Part shown: positions 52,501 through 62,261 of the stretch, in pieces
Layout: every line of letters begins with the position of its first letter
Numbering within the stretch: position 1 is the first letter of the stretch
NCBI RefSeq assembly: GCF_021134715.1
Contig: NC_060028.1
Location: forward strand, 2,874,501-2,938,500
Direction: 5' to 3'
From: Daphnia pulex
Lineage: Eukaryota > Arthropoda > Branchiopoda > Diplostraca > Daphniidae
Length of the DNA stretch: 64,000 nt
Made by a program: the position numbers and the translations under genes
Notes under the pieces: model-generated
Databases searched by the model: none
Told to the model about the DNA's origin: nothing
Seen by the model: the letters and a program-made list of their open reading frames with translations, nothing else

Positions 52501-55500
52501 CAAATTCATCGCTTTGAAACATATCTAGAGATGCGGTCCGCGGATGAAGTGTTCCGGTTGTCGTATTGTGGCGCACATCTCGTGCATCCCGCAGATGAAG
52601 TTCTTGTGCCGGCCAACGTTTTGGGACGGCGACCTGCGCCAGTACCGTGAAAACACGACGACGACTCACCATTGGGTCCACCGTCGATCACAAACGGGCA
52701 AATGCCAAAACTGTTCCAAGGTAAACTGAGAAAAAATTTTTAATTCTTATTGATGCCTTATTTTATTTACATACTGTACGTCCAGAAAAAAATAGGACAC
52801 ACGAGTAATGTGAGCGAGGCTTTCTCCGATAATGCACGTCCTTAGTAGCTCTGCAATCGATCGTTTTCGATTTTTTCATATTTAGAAATAATAGTCCGGT
52901 AGTTAAAAAAAACGTTATTTTTTCTCTTCCGTTTCCAGTCTTTCCAGTCCAAGTTGTCGTTCGGTTCCAAGGAGATCGTGGCCATAAGCTGTTCGTGGTG
53001 CAAAGCTGCTTACCACAACAAAGAGAACTGCTTCAATATAGACCGGCTCAAAGAGCCGTGCTCGCTAGGTGAGTCTTATCAAACATCGCTTCCCGTTACT
53101 TTCGTTTAACTTGATTCATAACCTCCAAGTGAGTCACGTTCAGGTATAGACTAAGTCTTCAGAGGAATGTGGTCGCAACAACTGGAAGCGCACAAATGAA
53201 TCTGCATCCCTGACACTCCGTGGTCACATAAAAAAAAAAAAAACGAACAATTTCTCGCAATTGGCTCGTTTCCTTACAATGTGCCCAAGTGCGCTTTCTC
53301 GTTTTCTGCTTCCGTATGTCTTGATTGCCAGTAGACATTTCCCCACCATTTAGCGGGTGTTGTATATATAATCAGGATGGATTTCTAAAGTTTATTCCCT
53401 TCGAGCTTCGACGTTCTGCGGCTATAAAGATTTCATTACTTTCATTGCGTTGACGCAAGTTGCCCGGTGCCAGATCAACCTTCAGCGTTGCAGCAAGGGT
53501 TTATTGCATTTGTTATTTAAGCTCGTTGCGAGAAACTGTGAGTGCGAAGTTGTACACCGAAAGTTTGTCAGTATAAAATGCCGTCTGCTCATCAATTTCG
53601 ACTCCAATGGACCATCAATATCGATTGAACGAATTCAGTTGGTTACCTATGTCTCTCTTAGATACGACTGCGGGAAGCTTTTGTGAACTTACCGAAGATC
53701 AAAAACCGATGTTTTTCGTTTATCTCGACAGACGTCAGTGAGAATTCCGTGGGTAGACTGCAGTTTTATTTTTGGATCAATAGTCTCGAGACATTGTAAT
53801 CCTTAACGTCATGTTTATCCAAGGAAATACTGTATTGTAATGGAATTGTTTGTGCATTTTTTGGGCACATAGTACTAAAATAACAATTCGATTTCATTGG
53901 ATATCACGAGTGTTCAACAAGTATGGTTATTCATACCATAAAGTATAGAGTAATTCATTTGCTAAGTGTAAAAATACTTCCGACAAAAATCTTAAAATAA
54001 TTACATACGGATATAATTTCTTGATAATCAGCCAGAATATGCAGTTGTGTTTTAACAAGTTGTACTGTTAAGAAGCTGTGGTGATGACACAGTCGTGATG
54101 AACAACACATTTTCATAGCAATTGAGGATAATATTGTAACGTCATAAACATGCAACTATTCTGATTTTTTCAATTTAACTAAAGCACTCTTGTTTGAATT
54201 TACAGGAAATCATAATGTCATCGTTCCACCATCTTGGATCGTGAAACTGCCAGGTCGTGAAAATTTCAAATCAAGCCTGCGCAAATCACCTCGGAGCAAG
54301 AAAGATCGAGGGTCGACGCGACGTAGTAAGAGAGTTGGAGGATTGGAGAAACCTGACCAGATGGATAAGGAAAGTTACACGGGCACCGGCAACCTCAGAT
54401 CCTTTGTCGTCAAACCAATCCCAATGGCCGGCAGTCGACCCATCATTGTCTTCATTAACCCGAAATCCGGCGGAAACCAGGGCGCCAAATTAATGCAGAA
54501 ATTCCAGTGGCTCTTAAATCCTCGACAAGTGTTTGATCTGACCCAAGGTGGACCGCGAGCAGGGTACGGTATAATTAATCTTTCACCTTGTTAAAAATTC
54601 CACTGCATCAAATGAATCAGAGACACAGCTTCTACCTTCTAGTTGTCAATTGAATTTTTTAGCGTCAGAGTTGTTTTCTCGCAAGAAACACCAATTGGAA
54701 ATGTATTTGAAATTTTATTTACGAGCGAAACATGCTCTCTAAAAAGAGATAATGGAATTTATTTATGTATTTGGTTCCGTGATAGTCCGGTTTTTTTTCA
54801 GGTTAAAAATAAATCCAGCTCTGCTTTTATCTTTAACTGTGCCACATTTTTAAAAAATGTATAATCTGTTGCATTTTTTTTTTTTTAATCTTTTGCTTGA
54901 TATTTTTTAGGTTGGAAATGTTCCGGAAAGTGCCCAATTTAAGGGTGTTGGCTTGCGGTGGAGACGGTACTGCTGGATGGGTCCTTTCTATCCTCGATCA
55001 GATTGGAATCAGCCCCGCACCTCCTGTCGGTGTCTTACCGCTGGGCACGGGAAACGATTTGGCCAGAGCACTCGGTTGGGGAGGGGTGCGTATAATCTTG
55101 TTTGCTTTATTGAATTTGAGCATCACCAGTCTTTTCTTTGGTCAATCAAACGACTGATTTGGATCAACTAGGATTATTCTATCTATCAAGCAAGTTGTTA
55201 AGAGTATCGAGGGCTACCACCTACCCGTTTGAAAGCTTTCCCACAGGTTGTTACCTGCATTTGCGTTTGCATTTTTAACATTTTCACCCGCGTTCGTCAA
55301 AGCAGCATATTTACTTTCGTTCGCTGTTTTACAAGTGACTTTTTCCTACGGTACTGCGTTTTCAAAGAAAATGCACGGAACTCGTTAAAAGTAATTTCAC
55401 AATTCAGATTAGTCAACAGGTTGTCAAAACTGCCGTTCGTTTCGTTTCTGAATCAATTGCCCTCATAGTTTTCAAAATGCCTTCACACTAATACGATTAC

Positions 55501-58500
55501 AGTCGATAAAATAAATTGGAATATTTGGCAAGTTGTCAGTCTTTAGAAATTCCTCCATTTTGTGGTTAACGTGATTCCATTTATTGATTTCTTTCTTTTG
55601 TAGTTTTTTAGTTGGCTCACACACCGGCACTATCGAACATGTATTAGCTTTTACGGTTGCGGTGCTGCAATCTCTTGTAACATTTCAGTCCAAGAATGCT
55701 GAAAAGCAAGTGATACCATTAGCTAGTTGCGACATCAAGAGAAAATCAGAATGCTTGAAGTTGACTATCTTTTGAAATTGAAGGCTAAAAAATCTAAAAA
55801 AAATTCCGATGGTATTTGGGAATTCGAGAAATGTTAGAAGCACATGATTTGATTAGAATTCGTCACGTACACTTTTGAAAATGAATTTATTATGTACGAT
55901 TTCCGAAAATACTATCGTCTATTTATAAGAAAGATTGAACTACTCCATGTTTATCACAGGGTTATACGGATGAACCTATTTCCAAGATTTTGTCTTCGAT
56001 GGGTGAAGCCGAGCCGGTATTGCTAGATCGTTGGGAACTGCAAGTGGAGAAGAATCCTGATGCCCCACCAAATGGCGACGATTCCGGGAGTCACCATCCC
56101 AGCCGAGACACCCTGCCGTTGAGTGTTGTTAACAACTATTTCTCGTTTGGCGTCGATGCACAGATCGCCCTCGATTTTCACGAAGCCCGTGGTAAGTCTT
56201 GCTCATTTAAAAAAATATATATTTTTTTAAATCCTTTGCTACAACAAATGATTAGCCCTTACTGAAAAACGAGAGCGTAGTAGATAAATCCATAAATCTA
56301 CTTTTCGTAATGATTTTTCTCTCGCTATTCTTTGCAGAGGCGCGCCCGCAGAAATTTAACTCGCGTTTGCGAAACAAAATGTTCTACGGTCAAGCGGGCG
56401 GCAAGGATTTGCTGCAACGGAAATGGAAGGATTTATCTGAATTTGTCACGCTGGAATGCGACGGCAAGGACATCACGGCCAAACTGAGGGAACAGAAGGT
56501 TCACGCCGTTCTCTTCTTGAATATACCGAGCTACGGAGGGGGTACACACCCCTGGAATCGGGCTCACGGCCAAGATGCAGCCACTGATGACGGAATGATT
56601 GAAGTTGTAGGATTAACCACATATCAATTGGTATGTATGGGGTGCCGTTTGTTTTACCAGATCACTTTGTGATCATTTTTAACGAATTTTCTACCCTTTA
56701 GCCTTTGTTGCAAGCGGGAGGCCATGGGACATGTTTGGCGCAATGTCGGACGGCACGAATTGTGACTCGCAGAACCATACCGATGCAAGTCGATGGCGAG
56801 GCGTGTCGTCTTAATCCATCGATTATTGGATTGCAGCTTCTAAATCAAGCACCAGTATTGGCCAAAAGACGAGCTGGTTTTGAGCCCAATCCGTATGTGT
56901 CAATTATTTTATAGCGAAGTCCAAAACAGTTTTAGTTAACCATGTTATTTTATAGGGCTCCGGTGGTAGAGCAGCTCAAGATGCAAGTCAAGCGTATTAG
57001 CATGGCAGAGTACGAGGCGAATCATTACGACAAAGAAAATTTGCAATCAGCAGGTTTGTTTTTGTATTTTTTTTTTATCTTTCACTTGCATTTAGGCAAA
57101 GTATCTTCAGGCTATTCTAAATACATTATTGTCCTATTATCTTTCTTTCTAGCTACGCCTTTGGGATTCATATCTGTTTCGCATGACGCCGTTCTGGAAC
57201 ACGTTCGCAAGTTAGTTAACAATCTTTTGGAACAGCAGTCAGCTGGAAGAAGCACTAGCCCCATCGGCCAGCACAGCGGTGGATCACCACCGAGTAACGG
57301 CGGTGATGTTGACAAACTCGGATCTGATTGGTGTTTTATCGATTGTAAGTCTTGTTTGTTTCCCTATCTATTCTTAACGGTATCTCTTATTATATTTTAA
57401 CTGTTGCATGTTTAATTGTTTATTATTGGTAGGCTGCACGGCAGAACGCGTCTTTCGAGTTGACTCTGGGCAGGAGCATCTACATTACATCACCGACATA
57501 TCAACCGATTGCTTGTACATTCTAGATCCAGTCTCTTCTTTAGATACCGACAGTGTTGGGTATATAGTTACAAATCTTTTCCCAGCTCAGGGCTTGTTTT
57601 ACATTTTAAAAATTCTCGATTGGTTGAGCAGTTTAGAGGGTGGTCCTAACGGAGCCAGCAATTTGTCTGATGATGCCGGACTCGAGGACATGGTCAACTT
57701 GGCGAACAGTCAACTTCAACAGGAATCACATCATTCGAACAAGATGCGACGAAAGAACCATTTGGGAAAGACGGAAGAAGTTTCGTCCAAATCGCCGGAG
57801 AATGTTGCTCACGAGAACTTTCTTTTGCCCATCAATGTTAAAAGGTTTGGATTAGTTATGCCCTGGCTCGAGTAGATTTTGGAACTAAACTACCATTTTT
57901 CTTTGTAACGGTCTATGCAATGCATCAACGTTGGGTTCGTTTTGCTTTCGTTTTTTCTCCAGGGTGTTACAAGTATACCCGCTGTTTGCATTAGGCTTCA
58001 GCTACCGACTTTCCGTTCGGTAGATTTAAATTGACTACTGCAGTATTTCAAATGAAATCGACTGCTTAACCATACACATTGTAGATCCTTTTCCCGAATT
58101 AAATAATACTCGAGCTTCCTGTACGTTCCTATTTTTCGCTGCCATCTACGGATCGCATCCACCATACATTCTAAAAGCACATATACCACCTTCTACATAA
58201 GCTATGCATGCCGTTTTCCCACCTTAACTCTCCATCGAAGGTTATGCTGTTGTAGAACTTACCATGCCTTATGGTAAATTCTTGTTCTTCTTCTTCCATA
58301 CGCTATGCTTCATTTTAATATTCACCCTGTATTTAAAATAAATCGCGGAAATCGTAGAAACACGAAAATTGCGCTGTAAATTCACGTTATATAATATTAT
58401 TGTGACAATTTTTGTTTCACAGATAGCACAGTTGATAGAACAACTCTTTCAATCTTGTGCAAAATGAATCGCTTATTTTAAAATTTAACGTCTAAACTTA

Positions 58501-59630
58501 TAGTTAGGACATTAGCTCACAACATGTCGGTGTGCTTATGTTAAAGCAAATCATGTTGACGGGTAAAAACAAAGAATCCAGGAAGAGAAACATGAAATAA
58601 TTAGTAGAGGCAATGTCTAAATCATTCAGGATACCTTGAACGGCTACAAATTGTCTTTGTGATCGTGCGATGCATCTTTTTTTTTCATTGCTTCCAGTCT
58701 TTATTTTGGCAATATTTTCTGCATGATAAATGTTTTTCCTGACTATTATTCACTCTTTCTATAAATAACGCGTGCATGCAGCGTCTACGGCGATAGATTA
58801 CCAATCTTTTGTCCACGTAAAAGGTACTTCAGCAAACCTTGATTGCACACCTCTCTCTTTTTCTTTTTTAATAAAAAAACAAACAAAAATCAGCAAACAA
58901 CCATTATTCGTGCGATAATCAAAATTCCGTATATTTCTTATTCAGTCCGTTACTAGAAAAATCTTCAAGCAGCATTGTCAAGGCGGCCAAGGATGGAGAT
59001 CTGAAAAAGGTTGAATTTTACCTTTTTATTAGATACTTGCAAATTAACGTGATTGAACGCGTGGGGTCATGTTTAAATAAATTAATTGCAGCTCAAGGAT
59101 CTTCACGCATCAGGCTTCTCTCTCCTCTCCATTGACGCTCAAGGACAAACTGCTCTGCACTGGGCTGCCCGACATGGTCATCGCGACGTCATTAAATATT
59201 TACTTGCATCTTCCCCAAGTGCCCTCCTGGATATGGTTGATAATGAAAAGTAAGACTTGTAATCTTTTTACATTTTATCATCACTTAACTTAATAATCCG
59301 TATATTGGTTTTCTTAATTGTTTTGGTAAAACCTTAGGGGCCAGACAGCGTTACACAAGGCTGCCTTAGCCAAGCAGCGAGCCATAAGCTGCATGTTAGT
59401 CGCAGCCGGAGCTAGTCTGTCATTGGCCGACAAAGAACGGCACACCCCACGGAGCCTCGCAGAACGAGCAGGCGATGCAGACTTGGCCATTTATCTTGAA
59501 AGTCAGTTGTGGTTACATATTTATAAATACAAACTAACATTGCACATCAAGAATGATTTTTTTTTTTTTAAATTTAGGTCAGGAGAATTTTCATAAGAAT
59601 GCCGCAGATAACGTGGAGACTTCGGTTTAG
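13378..59630 (+). CDS. rdgA: Type IV diacylglycerol kinase (zeta/iota, rdgA-like), gene span
   Basis: Kinase that phosphorylates diacylglycerol to phosphatidic acid, ending DAG signalling. Common exons: 51367-51529, 52529-52720, 52939-53068, 54206-54563, 54911-55085, 55960-56191, 56338-56630, 56702-56892, 56956-57053, 57153-57344, 57433-57559, 57632-57844, 58782-58823, 58946-59009, 59092-59249, 59338-59501, 59578-59630; 948 aa shared, all phases consistent. Shared parts in order: C1a ([18 protein letters not shown]); C1b ([27 protein letters not shown]); a basic segment ([18 protein letters not shown]) at the place of the MARCKS-like region of vertebrate zeta; the catalytic domain ([41 protein letters not shown]); the accessory domain ([34 protein letters not shown]-like [11 protein letters not shown]); two to three ankyrin repeats ([33 protein letters not shown]); and a C-terminal ETSV. 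Three alternative first exons supply the N-termini. No catalytic residue appears missing. Confidence 0.9.
13506..17711 (+). other. Intron between alternative first exons A and B
   Basis: No exon supported on either strand. It contains GT- and T-rich stretches, for example near 16481-16500 and 16670-16730. The last kilobase (about 16900-17700) is richer in GC and ends in a TATA-like TTTAAAAG near 17598, plausible as the promoter for first exon B. Confidence 0.4.
17712..18445 (+). CDS. rdgA: rdgA-like kinase, alternative first coding exon B (acidic N-terminus)
   Basis: Open from ATG 17712 ([16 protein letters not shown]; a second in-frame ATG at 17736) to a donor AG|GTAAGC at 18445. It encodes 244 aa plus two bases and joins 51367 as [11 protein letters not shown], giving a predicted 1192-aa isoform. 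The middle is strongly acidic ([32 protein letters not shown]), flanked by an Arg-rich stretch ([17 protein letters not shown]). No known domain. No in-frame stop lies between 17616 and 17712, but the only ATGs are 17712 and 17736. An acceptor-like TCTTAG sits just inside, so 17736 may be the start if a leader intron exists. Confidence 0.65.
20544..20569. repeat. TATC/TA microsatellite
   Basis: TCTATCTATCTATATATATA-type simple repeat, preceded by a CT tract at 20492-20507. Confidence 0.85.
21149..21168. repeat. (CT)n microsatellite
   Basis: About ten CT units within a pyrimidine-rich stretch. Confidence 0.85.
22243..22255 (+). promoter_or_regulatory. CTCF-like motif
   Basis: TAGATGGCGGTAG matches the arthropod and vertebrate CTCF core (TAGRKGGCGSYA-type). 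It lies 40 bp left of the MITE, in the intron between alternative first exons B and C. Sequence match only. Confidence 0.3.
22295..22503. mobile_element. Tc1/mariner-type MITE (non-autonomous DNA transposon)
   Basis: A 209-bp element with near-perfect terminal inverted repeats of about 26-28 bp, beginning CAGTATCGTCCAAAAAAATC at the left and its reverse complement at the right, flanked by TA on both sides (22293-22294 and 22504-22505) as expected for Tc1/mariner target duplication. The interior is AT-rich and has no ORF of useful size, so it cannot encode its own transposase. The ends differ by only a short indel, which points to fairly recent insertion. Confidence 0.85.
23271..23292. repeat. 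(AC)n microsatellite
   Basis: Eleven perfect AC units. Confidence 0.9.
23677..23693. repeat. Poly-C run
   Basis: Seventeen consecutive C residues; likely unstable and prone to sequencing error. Confidence 0.9.
23932..23980. repeat. Imperfect CTG/CTC minisatellite, 12-bp period
   Basis: CTGCTGCTGCTC-type unit repeated about four times with small changes. Confidence 0.8.
29737..29757. repeat. (CAG)7 trinucleotide repeat
   Basis: Seven CAG units followed by two TAG units. Non-coding in any model I can support. Confidence 0.9.
31462..31469 (+). promoter_or_regulatory. Candidate TATA box in the kinase intron
   Basis: TATAAAAT in a GC-rich context (GCGCCG before, CGCGTTGG after), unlike the surrounding T-rich DNA. 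A donor-like GAGG|GTAAGC follows near 31950, but its phase does not suit the common exon at 51367 if coding. It may serve a non-coding first exon or a separate transcript. Confidence 0.35.
31811..31838. repeat. (TTTA)n tetranucleotide repeat
   Basis: About five TTTA units ending in a T run. Confidence 0.85.
34625..34642. repeat. (GTA)6 trinucleotide repeat
   Basis: Six perfect GTA units. Confidence 0.9.
37473..37492. repeat. (CT)n microsatellite
   Basis: About ten TC/CT units. Confidence 0.85.
37804..37833. repeat. GTT/GCT trinucleotide repeat
   Basis: Imperfect array of GTT with interspersed GCT. Confidence 0.8.
41393..41410. repeat. (GT)n microsatellite
   Basis: Nine TG/GT units, preceded by a CT tract. 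Confidence 0.85.
41515..41526 (-). promoter_or_regulatory. CTCF-like motif
   Basis: GGCGCCATCTAT on plus reads ATAGATGGCGCC on minus, a close match to the insect CTCF core AGATGGCGCC. It lies about 4 kb upstream of first exon C. Sequence match only. Confidence 0.3.
43873..43895. repeat. (CT)n microsatellite
   Basis: About eleven CT units. Confidence 0.85.
45395..45451 (+). other. Upstream ORF with poly-alanine, in frame with first exon C
   Basis: ATGGCG start, then [18 protein letters not shown] and TAG: 18 codons. It ends 36 nt before the ATG at 45488 and is in the same reading frame, separated only by this TAG. The stretch TTTTTCTTTCTCTCAG between them also looks like a splice acceptor, so the uORF may be removed in some transcripts. 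Confidence 0.4.
45488..47763 (+). CDS. rdgA: rdgA-like kinase, alternative first coding exon C (long Ser-rich N-terminus)
   Basis: Open from ATG 45488 to the donor CTCAA|GTACGT at 47763. It encodes 758 aa plus two bases and joins 51367 as VSRLKKNNPGEV, giving a predicted 1706-aa isoform. The start is fixed by an in-frame TAG at 45449. The protein is disordered-looking: Ser/Gly/Ala-rich, with basic-serine motifs ([62 protein letters not shown]) that resemble phosphorylation or 14-3-3 sites, an eight-glycine run, and ten consecutive histidines (47654-47683). No known domain. GC-rich with strong C/G third positions, unlike the flanking introns, which supports coding. Confidence 0.75.
47654..47683 (+). 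repeat. CAC/CAT repeat coding ten histidines
   Basis: Ten consecutive His codons (mixed CAC and CAT) inside first exon C. The codon mixing suggests the run is kept at protein level. Confidence 0.9.
47764..51366 (+). other. Intron from first exon C to the common exon
   Basis: No exon supported. GC-richer patch at 49550-50170 with a plus-strand open frame of 160 codons but no suitable phase-2 donor. An X-box-like palindrome lies at 49337-49350. Confidence 0.4.
49337..49350. promoter_or_regulatory. RFX X-box-like palindrome
   Basis: GTTACCATGGTAAT matches the X-box pattern GTTNCCATGGNRAC at all but one position. Inference from sequence only. Confidence 0.25.
51530..52528 (-). other. Kinase intron with possible decayed non-LTR retrotransposon tail on minus
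   Basis: Between 51947 and 51553 on minus, two overlapping frames read [19 protein letters not shown] and then [19 protein letters not shown], as if one protein were broken by a frameshift. The pattern (GxPRxRW, then WxxxxxxR) recalls the C-terminus of LINE-type ORF2. No other structure seen in this intron. Confidence 0.25.
53069..54205 (+). other. Kinase intron between C1b and the catalytic domain
   Basis: No exon supported. AT-rich with one poly-A run near 53229. Confidence 0.5.
54564..54910 (+). other. Kinase intron inside the catalytic domain
   Basis: 347-bp intron with donor GTACGG and acceptor TTTTTTAG. Nothing else seen. Confidence 0.7.
55086..55959 (+). other. Kinase intron after the ATP-binding exon
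   Basis: 874-bp intron with donor GTGCGT and acceptor ATCACAG, splitting WGG from GYTDEP of the catalytic domain. Nothing else seen. Confidence 0.7.
57560..57631 (+). other. 72-nt in-frame intron of the kinase gene
   Basis: Donor GG|GTATAT and acceptor GAGCAG. The length is a multiple of three and there is no stop, so retention would add 24 residues (reading [17 protein letters not shown] in part). The hydrophobic content suggests intron rather than exon. Confidence 0.55.
57845..58781 (+). other. Kinase intron before the 42-nt cassette exon; alternative stop at 57875
   Basis: If the donor AG|GTTTGG at 57844 is not used, the frame runs on for ten residues (FGLVMPWLE) to a TAG at 57873-57875, giving a form without ankyrin repeats. 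The rest is AT-rich with no feature seen. Confidence 0.4.
58782..58823 (+). CDS. rdgA: 42-nt cassette exon of the kinase gene
   Basis: Acceptor GCATGCAG and donor AG|GTACTT, phase 2 in and out, encoding about 14 residues ([13 protein letters not shown]). The length is a multiple of three, so it can be included or skipped without changing frame. It lies just before the ankyrin repeats. Confidence 0.55.
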
Positions 59631-61383
59631 AGTTAATATCAATGAGAGCTGAGCTCATATACCAGAATTAAAATAAGACAGGATGAAAAAAGGAAATGAA
59701 AAGATTTGTTGATCTCACCATACATTTTTAGATTTCATTCCAGTATCCCCCTTCCATGGCTGTACTTTATACGTGTGTAATTGTGCGTGATTCCCTTCTC
59801 CATTTTATTTGGTTGTTGGTTTTCATTAACCGTCGCGCCAGGAACTCAGTCTGTGTACATAATTCTAGTTGCACGAAAATTAGTTATGTTATTTCCGGGG
59901 ACCCATTGAATTTTGTCAGGGCTATTCGTCTTACAGTTTTGCACCTTTGTTTGGGGAACTTTTTGCTCTAACTACCATAATCACATCTCTCTTCGTATAT
60001 AATATGAAAGTTCTTTCTGTCATTCGTGAGCAAATGAAAGTGGAGACAACAGCATAAGAAAGTCATGAAAGCCTTTTTGACAAGCCTTTTAAGCAATCCC
60101 ATTCTTCCACGAGAGTATGATATCAATAAAATTTCAAACCTCTTTATTTCCACGTATCCGCATTCTTCTTTCCTTTGCAATCCTGTCATTATTATTATTA
60201 TAATTCTCATTCTGTGTTACTTCTACTTTTTCCTGCCTTCTTTTTTTCTTTATCACCCTGCGCCCTTCTTTCTTACGCATCGATGCTAATTATTATTCCC
60301 TGAGAAATATTTACGACATTGATTTAGCTTTAAATAATTCAAGTTTCACATTTTTGGAGAATTGCCAAGTTGCAAACTTCTTTCATGAAACATTTATATC
60401 TCTCTTCTCTCATCAAAACTTTAATATATTTCAACCAAGTTTCATTCTCCTCAATCTCCCAGTTTTGCCCGATGATTGTAAATCCTCTTAGTCCATGCTT
60501 AATCCATCCTCCCTACGTGATTTAGGAAAACAGCCCTTAGTTTACTCTTTCAGAGGCCAATTGCTAAATCGAAAAAAATTTCCCATTATGGAATTCTGTA
60601 AGTTGTTGTACAACCCTTAACTCTCAATTTCGTTTATTTCATCAAAATCCCCTACCATAATAGTAGGTGCCTTGCTCTCTACCACTAATTCACGATCCCA
60701 TTACTTTCTATTGCCCTCTTTGTCGGATATATATTTCTCGTCATCGACGAGTTTCTCTTTGTATGAATCTGCGTATACTAACATACACTCACCACATAAA
60801 AATGTTTGATCGATTTCGTCCCAAAGGACTCTTTTTTTTAAAGAATTATTTTCTTTGTTCCATGACTAGATCGATAATTCTATGCATTTATTTCTATACA
60901 CGATCTGGTTCATAATTTTTTCGTCTTTAATATATTTTTAAATTTCAGTAATCACTCCATGAAATGTTTGCTTTTCGGCGACTTCGCCTTAGTTTTTATT
61001 TATTTCAAAAACCTGCTATCAACGTTGTTAGCGTATATAACGACCGCTAGCATGTCGTTAGGGAATAGCGAAATTATAAATCCCTTTCTGGAAAGAATTA
61101 AATTAGGTGAGGACTTGGAAGCGACGATACAAGTTCCACGGTAACGATATTCGTACTTTTTTGCTATTTTTTTTAAATTGCAAGGTTGTGAATTTTTGGT
61201 ATAAGGTGATTTGCAACATCGTCACGTCTTCCATCAATTTCTAGGTCGCTGGTTCTTGGCAGATAGTCTATGCGGGTAAAAATTTACCCAAAAGGTTTTC
61301 TTTCATAGTTACCAGAAATTTCTGTACGTTTTTTTCTCACTGGGGTGCGTTAAGTGCAAAAAAAAAAAAAAGCACGGCGTTAT
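59631..61383 (+). other. Kinase 3' UTR and intergenic DNA
   Basis: AT- and T-rich. AATAAA at 60125-60130, about 500 nt after the kinase stop, followed by a T/GT-rich stretch, is a likely polyadenylation signal. A 30-codon ORF at 61052-61144 (MSLGNSEIINPF, GEDLEATIQVPR) follows an acceptor-like TTTCAG near 60947 but is not recognised. Confidence 0.4.
60125..60130 (+). terminator. Candidate polyadenylation signal of the kinase gene
   Basis: AATAAA hexamer downstream of the TAG at 59628-59630, with TGTGTT-type DNA about 80 nt further on. Confidence 0.4.
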
Positions 61384-61706
61384 GCCCCGAAGAGACTTCT
61401 TCTGTAGCCAAACGTCAATGACTGTTGTTTTAGGGAAATGAAAAATGACTTGCGCTGGATGGGGAAGAATTCCATAAACACCGGAGGGGAATCTATATAG
61501 ATTACACCAGAACCTGGAACAGTAGCTCCAGACAGAGGAAGAACATCATGAGCGTGCACCCTACGCTGCAAATGTTGAGTAGATTTAACAGTCATCAGTT
61601 AAAGAAGCCATATCGCGAGTGTGCGCTCTTCATTGGACGCTTTAGTTGGTTAATGGAGTCATGAGGCGAAGAAATTGAATTAAAACAACAGTATTCATTC
61701 ACCATG

Positions 61707-61780
61707 CGCCCCTGGGTGGGATCGAACCACCAGCCTTCCGGATAACAGCCGAACGCGCTAGCCAATTGCGCCACAGAGGC
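61707..61780 (-). tRNA. tRNA-Asn(GTT): tRNA-Asn (GTT), unit 1
   Basis: Acceptor stem GCCTCTG/CAGGGGC, discriminator G, D-arm TGGCGCAATTGGCTAGCGC, anticodon loop CTGTTAT (GTT), T-arm GGTTCGATCC. Loop position 38 is T and position 39 is C, unlike unit 2. TTTT lies about 20 nt downstream on minus. Confidence 0.92.
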
Positions 61781-61885
61781 ATGCTGATTGGTTAACGACA
61801 CACTCGTCCAGTTCAACAGGCAAACCAAACATTACATTTTTTTAGTGTGGCCAACACTAATAAAATATTGCAGAAACATTGTGGG

Positions 61886-61958
61886 GCTTCCATAGTGTAG
61901 AGGTTATCACGTCGGCTTTACACGCTGAAGGTCCTCAGTTCGATCCTGAGTGGAAGCA
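61886..61958 (+). tRNA. tRNA-Val(TAC): tRNA-Val (TAC), unit 1
   Basis: Acceptor stem GCTTCCA/TGGAAGC with A discriminator. Anticodon stem TCGGC/GCTGA with loop TTTACAC, anticodon TAC. T-loop GTTCGATCC. No TTTT terminator is seen before the next tRNA 230 nt away. Confidence 0.92.
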
Positions 61959-62188
61959 TCAGTAAAACGTTAGGAAAAAATAATCGTAAGAGAAAAAGAA
62001 ATGGAATGGAATTAATAACTTGTAATGTATCTTATCTAGATGACAACTAGACTAGAACAAGTAGACATCTGGAAACTACACACAGACAACCAACCAATCA
62101 TAGTAATAGTTATCTCACGGTTCCTGGAAAGGAAAAAATGTAGTCAATAAGACTTGGTTCATTACATTGGAATAGAGCGCAATGGCAA

Positions 62189-62261
62189 GCCTGGCTAGCT
62201 CAGTCGGTAGAGCATGAGACTCTTAATCTCAGGGTCGGGGGTTCGAGCCCCCCGTTGGGCG
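62189..62261 (+). tRNA. tRNA-Lys(CTT): tRNA-Lys (CTT), unit 1
   Basis: Starts GCCTGGCTAGCTCAGTCGG. Anticodon stem TGAGA/TCTCA with loop CTCTTAA, anticodon CTT. T-arm GGGGGTTCGAGCCCCC. TTTT follows at 62320-62323. Confidence 0.94.
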
